Positions 18,710 through 28,172 of a stretch of 64,000 bases of DNA are shown here, piece after piece. Positions within the stretch are counted from its first letter, which is position 1. The number at the start of each line of letters is the position of its first letter. The notes beneath the pieces are model-generated. The model was not told the origin of the DNA. It searched no databases and saw only the letters and a list, made by a program, of their open reading frames with translations. The translations under genes and the position numbers were made by a program. Source of the stretch: Cyclobacterium roseum (lineage in GTDB: Bacteria; Bacteroidota; Bacteroidia; Cytophagales; Cyclobacteriaceae); assembly GCF_010119225.1 (NCBI RefSeq), contig NZ_WNKF01000002.1:310001-374000 (forward strand), given 5' to 3'.

Positions 18710-19921
18710 ATGATGACCATTAGGAAAGTACGGTTTTACATTTACTTAAAGGATGTGCTGGTACTTTCCTTAACGGCCTTTGGGGGGCCTCAGGTTTTTC
18801 TGGCCATGGTCATTGACATCATGGTCCGAAAAAGAGGTTACCTGTCCGAAAAAGACCTGATTGAATTAAATGCCCTCTGCCTGGTTTTGCCGGGTCCTAC
18901 CTCGACCCAAACGATTTCTGCCATAGGATTTAGAATAGGCGGCCCTAAGCTGGCATACCTATCGCTGTTGGTATGGATATTTCCAGCTACCACGCTGATG
19001 ATCGGCACCGCCTTCCTGATAGACTATTTACAAGCTAACACAGAGGGAGCGCTGGGTTTTGCCAAATTTATCCAGCCCATGGCCATTGGGTTTATTCTGT
19101 ATGCTGCACAGATCACCATAAAAAAAATGATTCACACCGTAGAGGCTGCCATCCTAATGATGATCGCTGCTTTCGTGGCCTTTTTTTATAATTCTCCCTT
19201 TATTTTTCCCATCATGCTATTCATTGGAGGCCTGATTACCACGCATAATTATAACAAACAGCCGGTAATCGAAGAAAAATCCAAGATCAAGATTTCCTGG
19301 CGCAATTTTGTACTCTGGGCAGCCGTTCTGGTCGTAGCAGCCGTCCTGGGCCATTATACCCGTCTGTTGCCCGTCCGGCTATTCGAAAACTTTTACCGAA
19401 ATGGCAGCCTTATTTTTGGCGGGGGACAGGTGCTGGTTCCTTATCTCTATACCGAATTTGTGGAATTCAAAAATTACCTGAGTTCGGAAGAGTTTCTCAC
19501 CGGGTATGCGATTTCCCAAAGCATTCCCGGCCCTACTTTCAGCATCAGTTCCTATATCGGTGCATTGTCCATGCGGGAATGGGGAGTTACTGGTTTGGTG
19601 ACCGGAGGACTTATCGCAGCGGCAGGCATCTTTCTGCCCGGTACCTTTTTGATTTTTTTCGTTATCCGCTTCTGGGACGAACTAAAAAAATACCGGCCGG
19701 TGCGTGCTGCCCTGGAAGGGATTAATGCGGTTAGTTGCGGCATGTTGATTGCAGCGGCCTATTTACTGTTCGAGCCCTTGGAAAACAACCTGTTTAATAT
19801 CATGGCCATCATTGGCACTTATGCCCTGCTACAATTTACAAAGATCCCTTCCCCACTGATCATCCTGATGGGCTTGGCCGCAGGCATTTCTTACCAATGG
19901 ATCCTAAAAGCATTTGGCTAA
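18710..19921 (+). CDS. chrA: Chromate transporter (CHR family)
   Basis: 403 residues with about ten to twelve membrane helices in two homologous halves. The first half opens with LTAFGGPQVFLAMV and has the LVLPGPTSTQ box (about residue 63); the second half repeats it as FGGGQVLVPYL and ISQSIPGPTFSISSY. These are CHR signatures for chromate/sulfate export. Long-chain two-domain form. Four bases behind the oxygenase gene, so likely co-transcribed, though a shared role is not evident. Confidence 0.93.
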   Translation: MMTIRKVRFYIYLKDVLVLSLTAFGGPQVFLAMVIDIMVRKRGYLSEKDLIELNALCLVLPGPTSTQTISAIGFRIGGPKLAYLSLLVWIFPATTLMIGTAFLIDYLQANTEGALGFAKFIQPMAIGFILYAAQITIKKMIHTVEAAILMMIAAFVAFFYNSPFIFPIMLFIGGLITTHNYNKQPVIEEKSKIKISWRNFVLWAAVLVVAAVLGHYTRLLPVRLFENFYRNGSLIFGGGQVLVPYLYTEFVEFKNYLSSEEFLTGYAISQSIPGPTFSISSYIGALSMREWGVTGLVTGGLIAAAGIFLPGTFLIFFVIRFWDELKKYRPVRAALEGINAVSCGMLIAAAYLLFEPLENNLFNIMAIIGTYALLQFTKIPSPLIILMGLAAGISYQWILKAFG

Positions 19922-20350
19922 TCCCTTTTTTTTTAGGTCAATGTAGCATCCATTGTTAAAAAGGCACTATTGACATGCCAACAGTTTAATTAATGCAATC
20001 GAACCTGCCTTGCTGACGGAAATGACAGATGCGTCACAGGGAGTGTCCGGATAGCTGTCAGGGAAAACCTGCGAGACTCACTAGATTTAGGGTAGGGATG
20101 CTATCCCGATCTTCCCTGGGGGACAAATCGTGCCCCCTGATAACGTATAAACAGATGCAACGCGTGGTTTTCCAATATCATGCCTGATTATAAGCCCCGG
20201 ATCTCCTAAAAACCGGTAAAAACAACCATTAACCGCTACCGGATAGGTCATTTCTAACGCAATAAATATTAAAACTGATTTAATGGTTAATTTTTAAACC
20301 TGTTTTCATTCATTTCATGTTTTTTATTAAAAAGATGGTTTGATTTTAAA

Positions 20351-20383
20351 CCAAAAAAAAGAAGGATCCTGTTAAGATCCTTC
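20351..20383 (-). terminator. Strong rho-independent terminator on the minus strand
   Basis: GAAGGATC (20361-20368) and GATCCTTC (20376-20383) form a perfect 8-bp stem with a 7-nt loop; on the minus strand the stem is followed by eight T (A run at 20353-20360). No minus-strand gene lies between this site and nrfH, so it must end an unseen transcript. Confidence 0.75.
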
Positions 20384-20729
20384 CGGTTGGGTTTATTTTG
20401 AACTGACTAATAGCTATAATGTTTCGGAAATTTGTCAAAATGATCATTTCCAAACGTTCAAATTCTCTTAAACATAATAAAAATTTAACATACGCCAATA
20501 AAAACCAATATAAATTTTTCGAACGGAAAAGTGGTTAAGGCCTTGATTGGTCCCGTCTGAGAGTAATAATAGTCACAACACCTTGTTTTACAGTGTATTA
20601 TAAATGATTCGTCTTGATGACCTGCGAATGAGGGAAAAAGGAGTCACAATTTAAGAGATGTGAAAATTTGATTCTACTCCTCAATTGTTTAACTTAAGCG
20701 TTGTGAATATGTGTGGAATAAATTGAAAC

Positions 20730-20763
20730 AAAAGCCGTAATTTTCAAAAGAAAAGGCTTTTTA
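20730..20763 (+). terminator. Terminator or attenuator hairpin just before nrfH
   Basis: AAAAGCC (20730-20736) pairs with GGCTTTT (20755-20761), continuing into T residues, about 30 nt before the nrfH ATG. It could stop upstream transcription or act as an attenuator in the nrf leader. Confidence 0.5.
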
Positions 20764-20791
20764 CCTTACAAAATCTCAGCAATTTTGGACT

Positions 20792-21424
20792 ATGAGACCA
20801 GGGTCAAAACTAAAAAGATTTCTTTTTCGGTACAGTCTGGTTCCGCCCCACAAGTGGCGGCCTGCTGCCACTGTACTGGTCGCAGTCATTTTTGGTTTGG
20901 GTTTGTACTTATTACGCCTCAGTAATGCAGCCTCTTATCTTTCAGACGATCCGCAGGCTTGTGTCAATTGCCATATCATGACTCCCCAATACATTACCTG
21001 GAACCATAGCTCCCACCGGGAAGTGGCTCATTGCAACGACTGCCATGTGCCCCATAATAATGTACTAAACAAATACTTCTTCAAAGCGAAAGATGGATTG
21101 TACCATGCCTCCGTTTTTACTGCGCGGGCGGAACCGGAGGTTATTAAAGCTTTGGGACCCTCCATTGAAGTCATTCAGAACAATTGCATCCGATGCCACG
21201 AAAGCCAGGTGACTGATGCCCGGATGCTGGGCTTTACAGCCGACCATTTTGAAAATCGTACTGATCGGACCTGCTGGGAATGCCATCGGGAAGTTCCTCA
21301 TGGAAGAGTAAAGAGCCTTTCTGCCACCGGTCACCAGATTGAACCTATTCGTGCCCATGCACCGGAAGATCTTTCCATTGTCCCGCCCTGGCTGGAAACC
21401 ATTATGAATAAAAACGACCCATAA
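20792..21424 (+). CDS. nrfH: Cytochrome c nitrite reductase small subunit NrfH
   Basis: 210 residues. One N-terminal membrane anchor (about residues 27-45) is followed by four CxxCH haem sites: CVNCH (from C57), CNDCH, CIRCH and CWECH. This is the NapC/NirT-type quinol dehydrogenase that passes electrons from menaquinol to NrfA on the periplasmic side. Eleven bases separate it from nrfA. It begins an operon nrfH-nrfA-porin-ccsBA for dissimilatory nitrite reduction to ammonium. A hairpin in the leader may regulate it. Confidence 0.97.
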   Translation: MRPGSKLKRFLFRYSLVPPHKWRPAATVLVAVIFGLGLYLLRLSNAASYLSDDPQACVNCHIMTPQYITWNHSSHREVAHCNDCHVPHNNVLNKYFFKAKDGLYHASVFTARAEPEVIKALGPSIEVIQNNCIRCHESQVTDARMLGFTADHFENRTDRTCWECHREVPHGRVKSLSATGHQIEPIRAHAPEDLSIVPPWLETIMNKNDP

Positions 21425-21435
21425 CCCTACCTATC

Positions 21436-22929
21436 ATGAAGAATTGGATACTTTTCGGAATCACAGTTGTAGTAGTATTTCTTTTGGCCATGTTGGGATA
21501 CACCATAATGGACCGAAAAACAGAAGCGCGATTTGCTTACCAACCCACCGTACAGCTGGAAGGAATAGAGCCCCGGGATTCGGTTTGGGGCCTGAATTAT
21601 CCCCGGCAATACCAGTCGTATCAAAAAACTGCCGACACTACTTTCAGCAGCCTTTACAACACCAGCGGGTCCAGGGACGTGTTGGAAGATAACCCTGAAA
21701 TGGTGATTCTTTGGGCAGGATATGGTTTCAGCAAAGACTACAGCCATCCCCGAGGCCATTCCTACGCAGTAGAGGATATCCGGGAAACCTTGCGTACCGG
21801 AGCACCCATGGAGGCAGGGGAAGGTCCCATGCCGAGCACCTGTTGGACTTGTAAAAGTCCGGATGTGCCACGGCTGATGAAAGAAATGGGGGTTTCGGAA
21901 TACTACAGCCAAAAATTTTCTGACTTAGGTTCGGAAGTAATCAACCCCATTGGTTGTGCCGATTGCCATAATCCCGAAACCATGAACCTGACCATTACCC
22001 GGCCTGCCCTGATCGAAGCCTATGAAGCCATGGGAAAAGACATCAACCAGGCATCCCACCAGGAAATGCGTTCCCTGGTCTGTGCGCAGTGTCATGTGGA
22101 GTATTATTTTGATAAAGACAAAGAGGATGCTCCACAGGCCCAATACCTTACCTTCCCCTGGAAAGAGGGAATGGACGTGGAAGCAGTAACCCAATATTAC
22201 GATGCCATCGATTTTGCAGATTGGGTACATCCACTTAGTAAGGCGCGAATGCTAAAAGCGCAGCACCCCGACTATGAAATCTATTCCTTAGGTGTGCATG
22301 CCAAAAGAGGCGTTTCCTGTGCCGATTGCCACATGCCCTACAAATCCGAGGGAGGTCAAAAATTCACGGATCACCATATCGGTTCTCCCTTAAGCAATGT
22401 GGAAAACAGTTGTTTCGTTTGCCACCGGGAGAAAATAAGCGACCTGGTCACCGACGTGTACGAAAGACAGCGAAAAATAAAAGAAGGTACCTCCTACCTA
22501 CAAAGACAGCTTGCCAAAGCCCATATAGAAGCTGCAAAAGCATGGGAGCTCGGGGCTACGGAGCAGGACATGGAAGAAATCCTTGTCGGCATTCGCCACG
22601 CCCAATGGCGGTGGGATTATTCCGTCGCTTCCCATGGGGCGGCTTTTCATGCCCCACTCGAAACCAGCCGCATCGTCACTTCGGCAACGGGTATCATTCA
22701 GGAAACCCGTATTTCCCTTACTCGCTTATTGGCAGCGTTGGGACATCCTGAACCGGTGGAAATGCCGGACTTTACCGATAAGTCTGCCTTGCAAGCGTAT
22801 ATCGGTCTGGATATAGAAGCTGAAAAAGCCGCCAAAGAGGAATTTTTAGAAGAAGTAGTCCCCGAATGGCTGAAAGAGGGAAAAAACAGGGAATCCCAAA
22901 TGGAAACCGCCTCTGTCATTGGAAAGTAA
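21436..22929 (+). CDS. nrfA: Ammonia-forming cytochrome c nitrite reductase NrfA
   Basis: 497 residues with an N-terminal hydrophobic signal/anchor. Five haem sites: the catalytic CWTCK with lysine ligand (C136-K140), then CADCH, CAQCH, CADCH and CFVCH. It reduces nitrite to ammonium with six electrons in the periplasm. The CxxCK type with the ccsBA maturation gene two genes downstream is typical of Bacteroidota. Its partner NrfH lies directly upstream. Length and haem order are complete, so it should be active. Confidence 0.98.
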   Translation: MKNWILFGITVVVVFLLAMLGYTIMDRKTEARFAYQPTVQLEGIEPRDSVWGLNYPRQYQSYQKTADTTFSSLYNTSGSRDVLEDNPEMVILWAGYGFSKDYSHPRGHSYAVEDIRETLRTGAPMEAGEGPMPSTCWTCKSPDVPRLMKEMGVSEYYSQKFSDLGSEVINPIGCADCHNPETMNLTITRPALIEAYEAMGKDINQASHQEMRSLVCAQCHVEYYFDKDKEDAPQAQYLTFPWKEGMDVEAVTQYYDAIDFADWVHPLSKARMLKAQHPDYEIYSLGVHAKRGVSCADCHMPYKSEGGQKFTDHHIGSPLSNVENSCFVCHREKISDLVTDVYERQRKIKEGTSYLQRQLAKAHIEAAKAWELGATEQDMEEILVGIRHAQWRWDYSVASHGAAFHAPLETSRIVTSATGIIQETRISLTRLLAALGHPEPVEMPDFTDKSALQAYIGLDIEAEKAAKEEFLEEVVPEWLKEGKNRESQMETASVIGK

Positions 22930-22992
22930 CCGCTTACTCCTGCTATTCCCAACACTAATTTTCTGCCTACCAATCATCTGAACCCTATTCCT

Positions 22993-24312
22993 ATGAAGAA
23001 ACTTCTATTTTTGATCCTGTTACCCCTACTATGCCATCTCGCCACCTTACCATTACACGCCCAATTCAAGGTGGATGGTCAGCTCATTCAGCGGGCCGAA
23101 TATAGAAACGGATACAGCCAGTTAATCAATAGTGCGGACCATCCGGCGGGTTTCATTGCGCAACGTGGCCGCATTCAGGCAAGCTATGTGACCGATGCCG
23201 TAACCATCTATATGAGCATACAGGATATCCGGACCTGGGGCAATACGGCTCAGGTGAAAGCAAGTGACAATTTATTATCTGTTCACGAGGCATATGCCGA
23301 ATTATCTCTGGGAGAATCCTGGAAAATAAAACTGGGACGGCAGGAGTTGAACTACGATAACTTCCGGTTTCTGGGTAACCTGGATTGGGCCCTACAGGGA
23401 AGAGCCCATGATTTTGCCCTGGTCAAATACGAAAAAGACGAACATAAACTACACCTTGGGGCAGGATACAATCAAAACGGCCAAAGCCTGTCCGGAAACC
23501 TTTTTACGGTGCCCAATCAATACAAATTCGCCCAAATGGTCCGGTATGAAAATCGCTGGGATAACTTTCAATTTTCATTGCTATTCTGGAATGACGGCCG
23601 GCAATTTATCGAACGAAACAATCAAGGAGAAATCGTTCTTGCCGAAACCCAATTCCGGCAGACCATTGGCATTCCAACCCTAAAATACCAGGCTGGCAAT
23701 ACCCTGTTTAGTGGTTTTTATTACCAACAATTGGGAAAATGGGGAAGGCCGGTCAGTGCCTTTGACATCAACTTTCAGGTGACCCAAACCTTTCATTTCG
23801 AAAAAGCCGAAGGAAAAAATTTCCGCCTGGCCGGAGGGTTTGAAATGTTGAGCGGTACTTCTACGAACGAGCTTTCAAAAAACAGGTCTTTTTCCCCTTT
23901 ATATGGTACCAACCACTTGTACAACGGGTACATGGACCTTTTCTACGTAGGCGGAACCCACGAAAATAACGTGGGACTAAACGATTATTACCTTAAAGGT
24001 AGGATGACTTTTTCTCCGCAGTTTTTTATGCAACTGGATGGGCATTGGTTTAACAGTCAGGCGGAGGTGCTGTCTTTCAACCAAAATGCCGACCCGATGG
24101 ACTCCCATCTTGGAACGGAGCTAGACCTATCATTGGGCTATGTTTTCAATGATGCCATTTCACTCCAGGGAGGATACAGCCAGTTTTTTGCCACCGAAAC
24201 CATGGAACGGATACAAAATAATGGAAGCCTGAAGGACAGTCAAAATTGGGCCTACCTGATGCTCATTGTCAGGCCTACCATGAAAAATAAATTTATCGGA
24301 ATCTTGCTTTAG
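22993..24312 (+). CDS. Outer-membrane porin-like protein (alginate-export family)
   Basis: 439 residues with a signal peptide (cleavage near LHAQ, residue 24) and an alternating beta-strand pattern to the end, with family stretches such as KIKLGRQELNYDNFRFLGNLDWALQGR. This matches the alginate-export/AlgE-like barrel family that recurs in Bacteroidota nrf operons. It sits between nrfA and ccsBA, so it may provide outer-membrane passage for nitrite or another anion; this is inference. The end (LMLIVRPTMKNKFIGILL) lacks the usual terminal aromatic residue. Confidence 0.82.
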   Translation: MKKLLFLILLPLLCHLATLPLHAQFKVDGQLIQRAEYRNGYSQLINSADHPAGFIAQRGRIQASYVTDAVTIYMSIQDIRTWGNTAQVKASDNLLSVHEAYAELSLGESWKIKLGRQELNYDNFRFLGNLDWALQGRAHDFALVKYEKDEHKLHLGAGYNQNGQSLSGNLFTVPNQYKFAQMVRYENRWDNFQFSLLFWNDGRQFIERNNQGEIVLAETQFRQTIGIPTLKYQAGNTLFSGFYYQQLGKWGRPVSAFDINFQVTQTFHFEKAEGKNFRLAGGFEMLSGTSTNELSKNRSFSPLYGTNHLYNGYMDLFYVGGTHENNVGLNDYYLKGRMTFSPQFFMQLDGHWFNSQAEVLSFNQNADPMDSHLGTELDLSLGYVFNDAISLQGGYSQFFATETMERIQNNGSLKDSQNWAYLMLIVRPTMKNKFIGILL

Positions 24313-24322
24313 TTCACTGTAT

Positions 24323-27300
24323 ATGATCAAATTACTGGTTTCTACCAAAACCACTCTCCTGCTTTTCCTTCTTTTTGCAAGTTCCATGGCCATTGCCACA
24401 TTTATAGAAAATGACCACGGTACCCAAGTGGCACGCGGGATGGTATACGAGGCCTGGTGGTTTGAAGTCCTCATGGCCTGGATGGGGATAAATTTTATTT
24501 TCCACTTTCGGCAATACAAGCTGTACCGGCAAAAAAAATGGCCTATAGGCCTGTTTCACCTGGCTTTTATCTGTATTCTTCTAGGGGCAGGCATTACCCG
24601 GTATTTTAGTACGGAGGGTACCATGCGAATTCGGGAAGGGGAGACTTCCGGCCTGTTTTATTCCTCTGGAAATTACCTGCAACTGGAGCACCCGGAAGTA
24701 GCCGATTACCATAAATTTGAAAAGGCCTTTCCCTTGCTTACCAGCTCCTTTAGCCCGAAGGAGCACACTGTAAATTTCCCGGGTTTACCTTCCCTTACCA
24801 TCCAATTGGATGATTACGTGCCGGGAGCCAGAAAATCATTCCTCCCCGGCAATCAGGATTACCTGGACATTGCTGTGGCTCGAGGGGCGGGCAGAAAAGA
24901 TTACCTGTTAAAAGCAGGTGAAGCCCTACCCTTGGGCGACCTGCTACTTTCCACTAGTTCCACCACAGCAGCTCCCATTCGTTTGTTCCAAACAGATGAA
25001 GGCTGGAAAATCGAGTCAGCGGTCCACCTGCAGGTCATGGACATGGCCAGCCAGCAAATGCATGTGCTCCATGAAGGAGAAACCCAACCGTTGCATCTGC
25101 GCTCCCTCTACCAGTGGGAAGGAGGAGCCTTTTTGGTGAAAGCCATCCATGAAGATGCCAGCCTGCAATATGAAAGCGAGTCCAACCCGGAATTGGCCAA
25201 AAATTTACCAGATGTGGTAAAACTATCGGCCAGGGATGAACAAGGGAATCAGCTGGCTAGTGGTTTCCTGCCATTGGTGCAGACTGAACCTCAATGGCTT
25301 TCCTTTACCCATCAAGGAAAGCCATTTCAGTTAACCTTTGGACCCAAAGCCATTAGCCTTCCCTTCGAGCTGTACCTGAACGCATTTGAACTGGAAAGGT
25401 ACCCCGGTAGCCAAAGCCCTGCCAGCTATGCCTCTGAAGTGATGGTGATGGAGGAGGGAACCGAATTTCCGTACCGGATTTTTATGAATAATGTACTGGA
25501 CCACAGAGGATATCGCTTCTACCAATCCTCCTACGATCAGGATGAGAAAGGTACGGTCTTAACCGTTAACCAGGATCGGTTGGGTACCTATACCACCTAT
25601 CTGGGTTTTTTTATGCTTTTTCTGGGCATGTTGCTGACTCTATTTGCCAAAGGAAGCCGTTTTCAAATTCTTAATAAAAAGCTTAAAAACCTGGATTATA
25701 AAAAAAACCTGGCCATGGTGTTCCTGCTGGGACCCGTAGTAGGCAGTTTTGCGCAGGACCCATCCACTGAAATACCAAAGGTGCCGGAGGATAAAGCACT
25801 GGCGTATGGCAGGCTTATCGTACAGGATATGGACGGACGGATGAAGCCGCTTAACACCCTGGCCCTGGAAATCACACGGAAACTTACCGGAAAAACAAGC
25901 GCAGAAGTAACCTTGGGAGAAAATGAAATCCAGTTGAGTCCCGAACAACTGGTGCTGGGTGTCCAGTTAAATCCTGAATTGTACCAAAGACTGCCGCTCT
26001 TAAAAATTGATCGGAAAAAATCGACAGGGGTTTTCCAAACCCTGCAGGTAGCCCCTGCCTCCCGACTCCGTTTTCAGGACTTTATTGACGATGAGGGAAG
26101 TTACCTGCTGTACGAGCAAGTAGAGGCGGTAAATCGGCTCAAACCCGCTGAACGGTCGGATGCAGACAATGAACTATTGAAGACCGATGAGCGATTCAAT
26201 ATTTTTTACGGGCTGCTGACGGGAGATTTTCTAAGGCTGTACCCCAATAAATTGGATCCTGACGACACCTGGTTTACCAAAAACGAATCCATGCAGGGAT
26301 TTACCGCAGAAGATGCCCGTTTTGTGGCCAATATCGGTACGTTGTATTTGAAAGGTTTGCGGGAAGGCATGGAAACGGGAGATTGGAACGCGGCCGATGA
26401 AGCCCTTTCTTACATAGACCTATTTCAACGGGAAGCCGGAAAATCCGTCTATCCGGCCTCTTCTATGATCAAAGGAGAATTGCTTTACAACCAACTTCGG
26501 CTGGGCTCCCGGCTTTTCGGTCCTTTCTGGCTGATCGGCTTGGTAATGCTGGTGCTGGGCATTGCCCGCTTGTTTTATACGGCATCCTGGCTGAAGAAAA
26601 CCTGGAAAGCAGGGTTGATGCTTACCTGGCTGGGCTGGGGCTTGTTTACCTTTCACCTGGCCCTTCGCTGGTATATTGCGCAACATCCTCCCTGGAGCGA
26701 CGGCTTTGAGATGCTTGTCTTCGTTGCCTGGGGAATTCTATTCTTTAGTCTGGTTTTTTCGGGAAAATCCAAGTTTACCATCCCACTGGGGTTGCTTTTT
26801 TCGGGTACCCTGCTATTTGTAGGTTTCTTGGATTGGCTCAATCCGGAAATCACCAACCTGATGCCGGTCCTACATTCCTACTGGCTCAAAATTCACGTAG
26901 CGATCATCGTTAGCGGCTATGCTCCGTTGGCCCTGGCCGCCATTTTGGCACTACTAAGTTTGCTACTGATGCTATTTAAGCCAAAATCGCCACGTCCCGA
27001 ATGGTGGAAGAGCATGCTGGAATTAAATGTGGTTAATGAATTGGCCCTCACGGTAGGACTTTTTTTACTGACAGTAGGAACCTTTCTGGGAGGCGTCTGG
27101 GCCAATGAAAGCTGGGGTAGGTATTGGGCCTGGGACCCGAAGGAAACCTGGGCACTCATTTCCATCATGGTCTATGCTTTCGTGCTTCACCTGCGGCTGG
27201 TGCCTGCGCTCAAAAATGCCTTGGTTTTCAACCTGGCCAGTTTATGGGCTTTTAGCAGTATTATCATGACCTCCTTTGGTGTCAATTACTACCTTTCCGG

Positions 27301-27445
27301 CCTCCACTCCTATGCAGCGGGGGATCCCGTACCGGTTCCCAACTGGGTGTATGTAGTCACGGGAATCCTGTTGGTAATTTCATTTGCGACGATCTATTCC
27401 TTCAGGGGCTGGTCTACTCAAGACAAAAAACGCATCATTGCCTGA
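24323..27445 (+). CDS. Cytochrome c maturation protein, ResB-CcsA fusion (system II)
   Basis: 1040 residues. The N-terminal third (1-440) is ResB-like: helices near 9-28, 52-66, 75-92 and 413-432 around a large periplasmic domain. A ResB/CcsA linker region (about 460-720) is followed by a multi-helix CcsA domain with the haem-handling WWD motif WGRYWAWDPKETWA from residue 931. It exports haem and attaches it to CxxCH apocytochromes. It starts 10 bases after the porin and is probably needed for the unusual CxxCK haem of NrfA or for all c-type cytochromes of this region. Confidence 0.95.
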   Translation: MIKLLVSTKTTLLLFLLFASSMAIATFIENDHGTQVARGMVYEAWWFEVLMAWMGINFIFHFRQYKLYRQKKWPIGLFHLAFICILLGAGITRYFSTEGTMRIREGETSGLFYSSGNYLQLEHPEVADYHKFEKAFPLLTSSFSPKEHTVNFPGLPSLTIQLDDYVPGARKSFLPGNQDYLDIAVARGAGRKDYLLKAGEALPLGDLLLSTSSTTAAPIRLFQTDEGWKIESAVHLQVMDMASQQMHVLHEGETQPLHLRSLYQWEGGAFLVKAIHEDASLQYESESNPELAKNLPDVVKLSARDEQGNQLASGFLPLVQTEPQWLSFTHQGKPFQLTFGPKAISLPFELYLNAFELERYPGSQSPASYASEVMVMEEGTEFPYRIFMNNVLDHRGYRFYQSSYDQDEKGTVLTVNQDRLGTYTTYLGFFMLFLGMLLTLFAKGSRFQILNKKLKNLDYKKNLAMVFLLGPVVGSFAQDPSTEIPKVPEDKALAYGRLIVQDMDGRMKPLNTLALEITRKLTGKTSAEVTLGENEIQLSPEQLVLGVQLNPELYQRLPLLKIDRKKSTGVFQTLQVAPASRLRFQDFIDDEGSYLLYEQVEAVNRLKPAERSDADNELLKTDERFNIFYGLLTGDFLRLYPNKLDPDDTWFTKNESMQGFTAEDARFVANIGTLYLKGLREGMETGDWNAADEALSYIDLFQREAGKSVYPASSMIKGELLYNQLRLGSRLFGPFWLIGLVMLVLGIARLFYTASWLKKTWKAGLMLTWLGWGLFTFHLALRWYIAQHPPWSDGFEMLVFVAWGILFFSLVFSGKSKFTIPLGLLFSGTLLFVGFLDWLNPEITNLMPVLHSYWLKIHVAIIVSGYAPLALAAILALLSLLLMLFKPKSPRPEWWKSMLELNVVNELALTVGLFLLTVGTFLGGVWANESWGRYWAWDPKETWALISIMVYAFVLHLRLVPALKNALVFNLASLWAFSSIIMTSFGVNYYLSGLHSYAAGDPVPVPNWVYVVTGILLVISFATIYSFRGWSTQDKKRIIA

Positions 27446-28172
27446 GCTCATCGTATACTTCCAGCCAGTGCAGGCGGGAAGATGCCGGGGTACCCCCTCC
27501 CCTCATCAAATCGGTTTCCTGATTCCGGCTTCAACTAGTCGAATATATTTCGCCCCTACAGGGCTTGGGAGGCCGAAATCGAGGCTATTTATCACAGGGC
27601 TACACCCTGTGCTCCGGTATTACGCGCTTTCAGCGCTTGAGTTTTTCTATAGAGACGTTATCCCCTGCTAGTTGTAGGGCAGGTATCCGGTTATTGATTG
27701 GTTCTGGCTTCTAATTTTATCCCTGTAGAACGGGATATTTTCTTGCACTAGCAAATCCCGATGAGTGTATTTCGCCCCTACAGGGCTTGGGAGGCCGGAA
27801 TCGAGGCTATTTATCACAGGGCTACACCCTGTGCTCCGGTATTACGCGCTTTCAGCGTTTGGGTTTTTCTATAGAGACGTTATCCGTTGCTAGTCGAAGG
27901 GGAGGTATCCGGTTATCGAGCGGATCTGGCTGCTGACTCAATTAATGCTAGCACTGAAAGTGCGTCATATCCTAGCGGTGGGTGCAGCCCATCGTCGCAA
28001 TGGCATCATTGTTTTGGTAAGCCCTGCAGGGGCGAGATATTTTTCTAGCCTGGCCTATTGAATGCCGAATTTTCCGTGACTTGCCCCTCGAAAACAAAGC
28101 CAGCAACGGGCGGTACAACGTATATCAATTGGGAACGGCATAAAATGGAGTGAGTAGTATGCATGATCCCCC
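27446..28172. repeat. Patch of palindromic direct and inverted repeats
   Basis: Two near-identical copies of about 165 bp start at 27546 and 27768 (period 222). Each holds three small palindromes: CGCCCCTACAGGGCTT, CACAGGG-CTA-CACCCTGTG and GCGCTTTCAGCGC, and ends near AGACGTTATCC. A diverged inverted copy covers about 27945-28052 (plus strand ends AGCCCTGCAGGGGCGAGA), and a fragment of the same end lies at 27720-27740. This is a REP/BIME-type intergenic element family frequent in Bacteroidota. It separates the nrf and nos operons. No transposase of the RAYT type is in this window. Confidence 0.85.

Larger units (their letters stand above)
19922..20791. other. Gene-free 870-bp region with hairpins before nrfH
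   Basis: No convincing open frame is present on either strand. The region is AT-rich from 20250 on. It contains a strong minus-strand terminator (20351-20383) with no gene in front of it, a smaller hairpin TGGTTT/AAACCA just left of it, an inverted repeat GGAAAT/ATTTCC around 20426-20451, and a plus-strand hairpin with T-run at 20730-20763. It probably holds the nrf regulatory region and possibly a leftward small RNA. Confidence 0.5.

Noticed and set aside
20600..20700. FNR- or CRP-type site upstream of nrfH
   Set aside because: TCACA-N10-TGTGA is in the wrong orientation and spacing for CRP/FNR, and no TTGAT-N4-ATCAA-like palindrome was found.
27446..28172. CRISPR array
   Set aside because: Repeats are long (about 165 bp), only two to three, and internally palindromic; no regular spacers and no cas genes.
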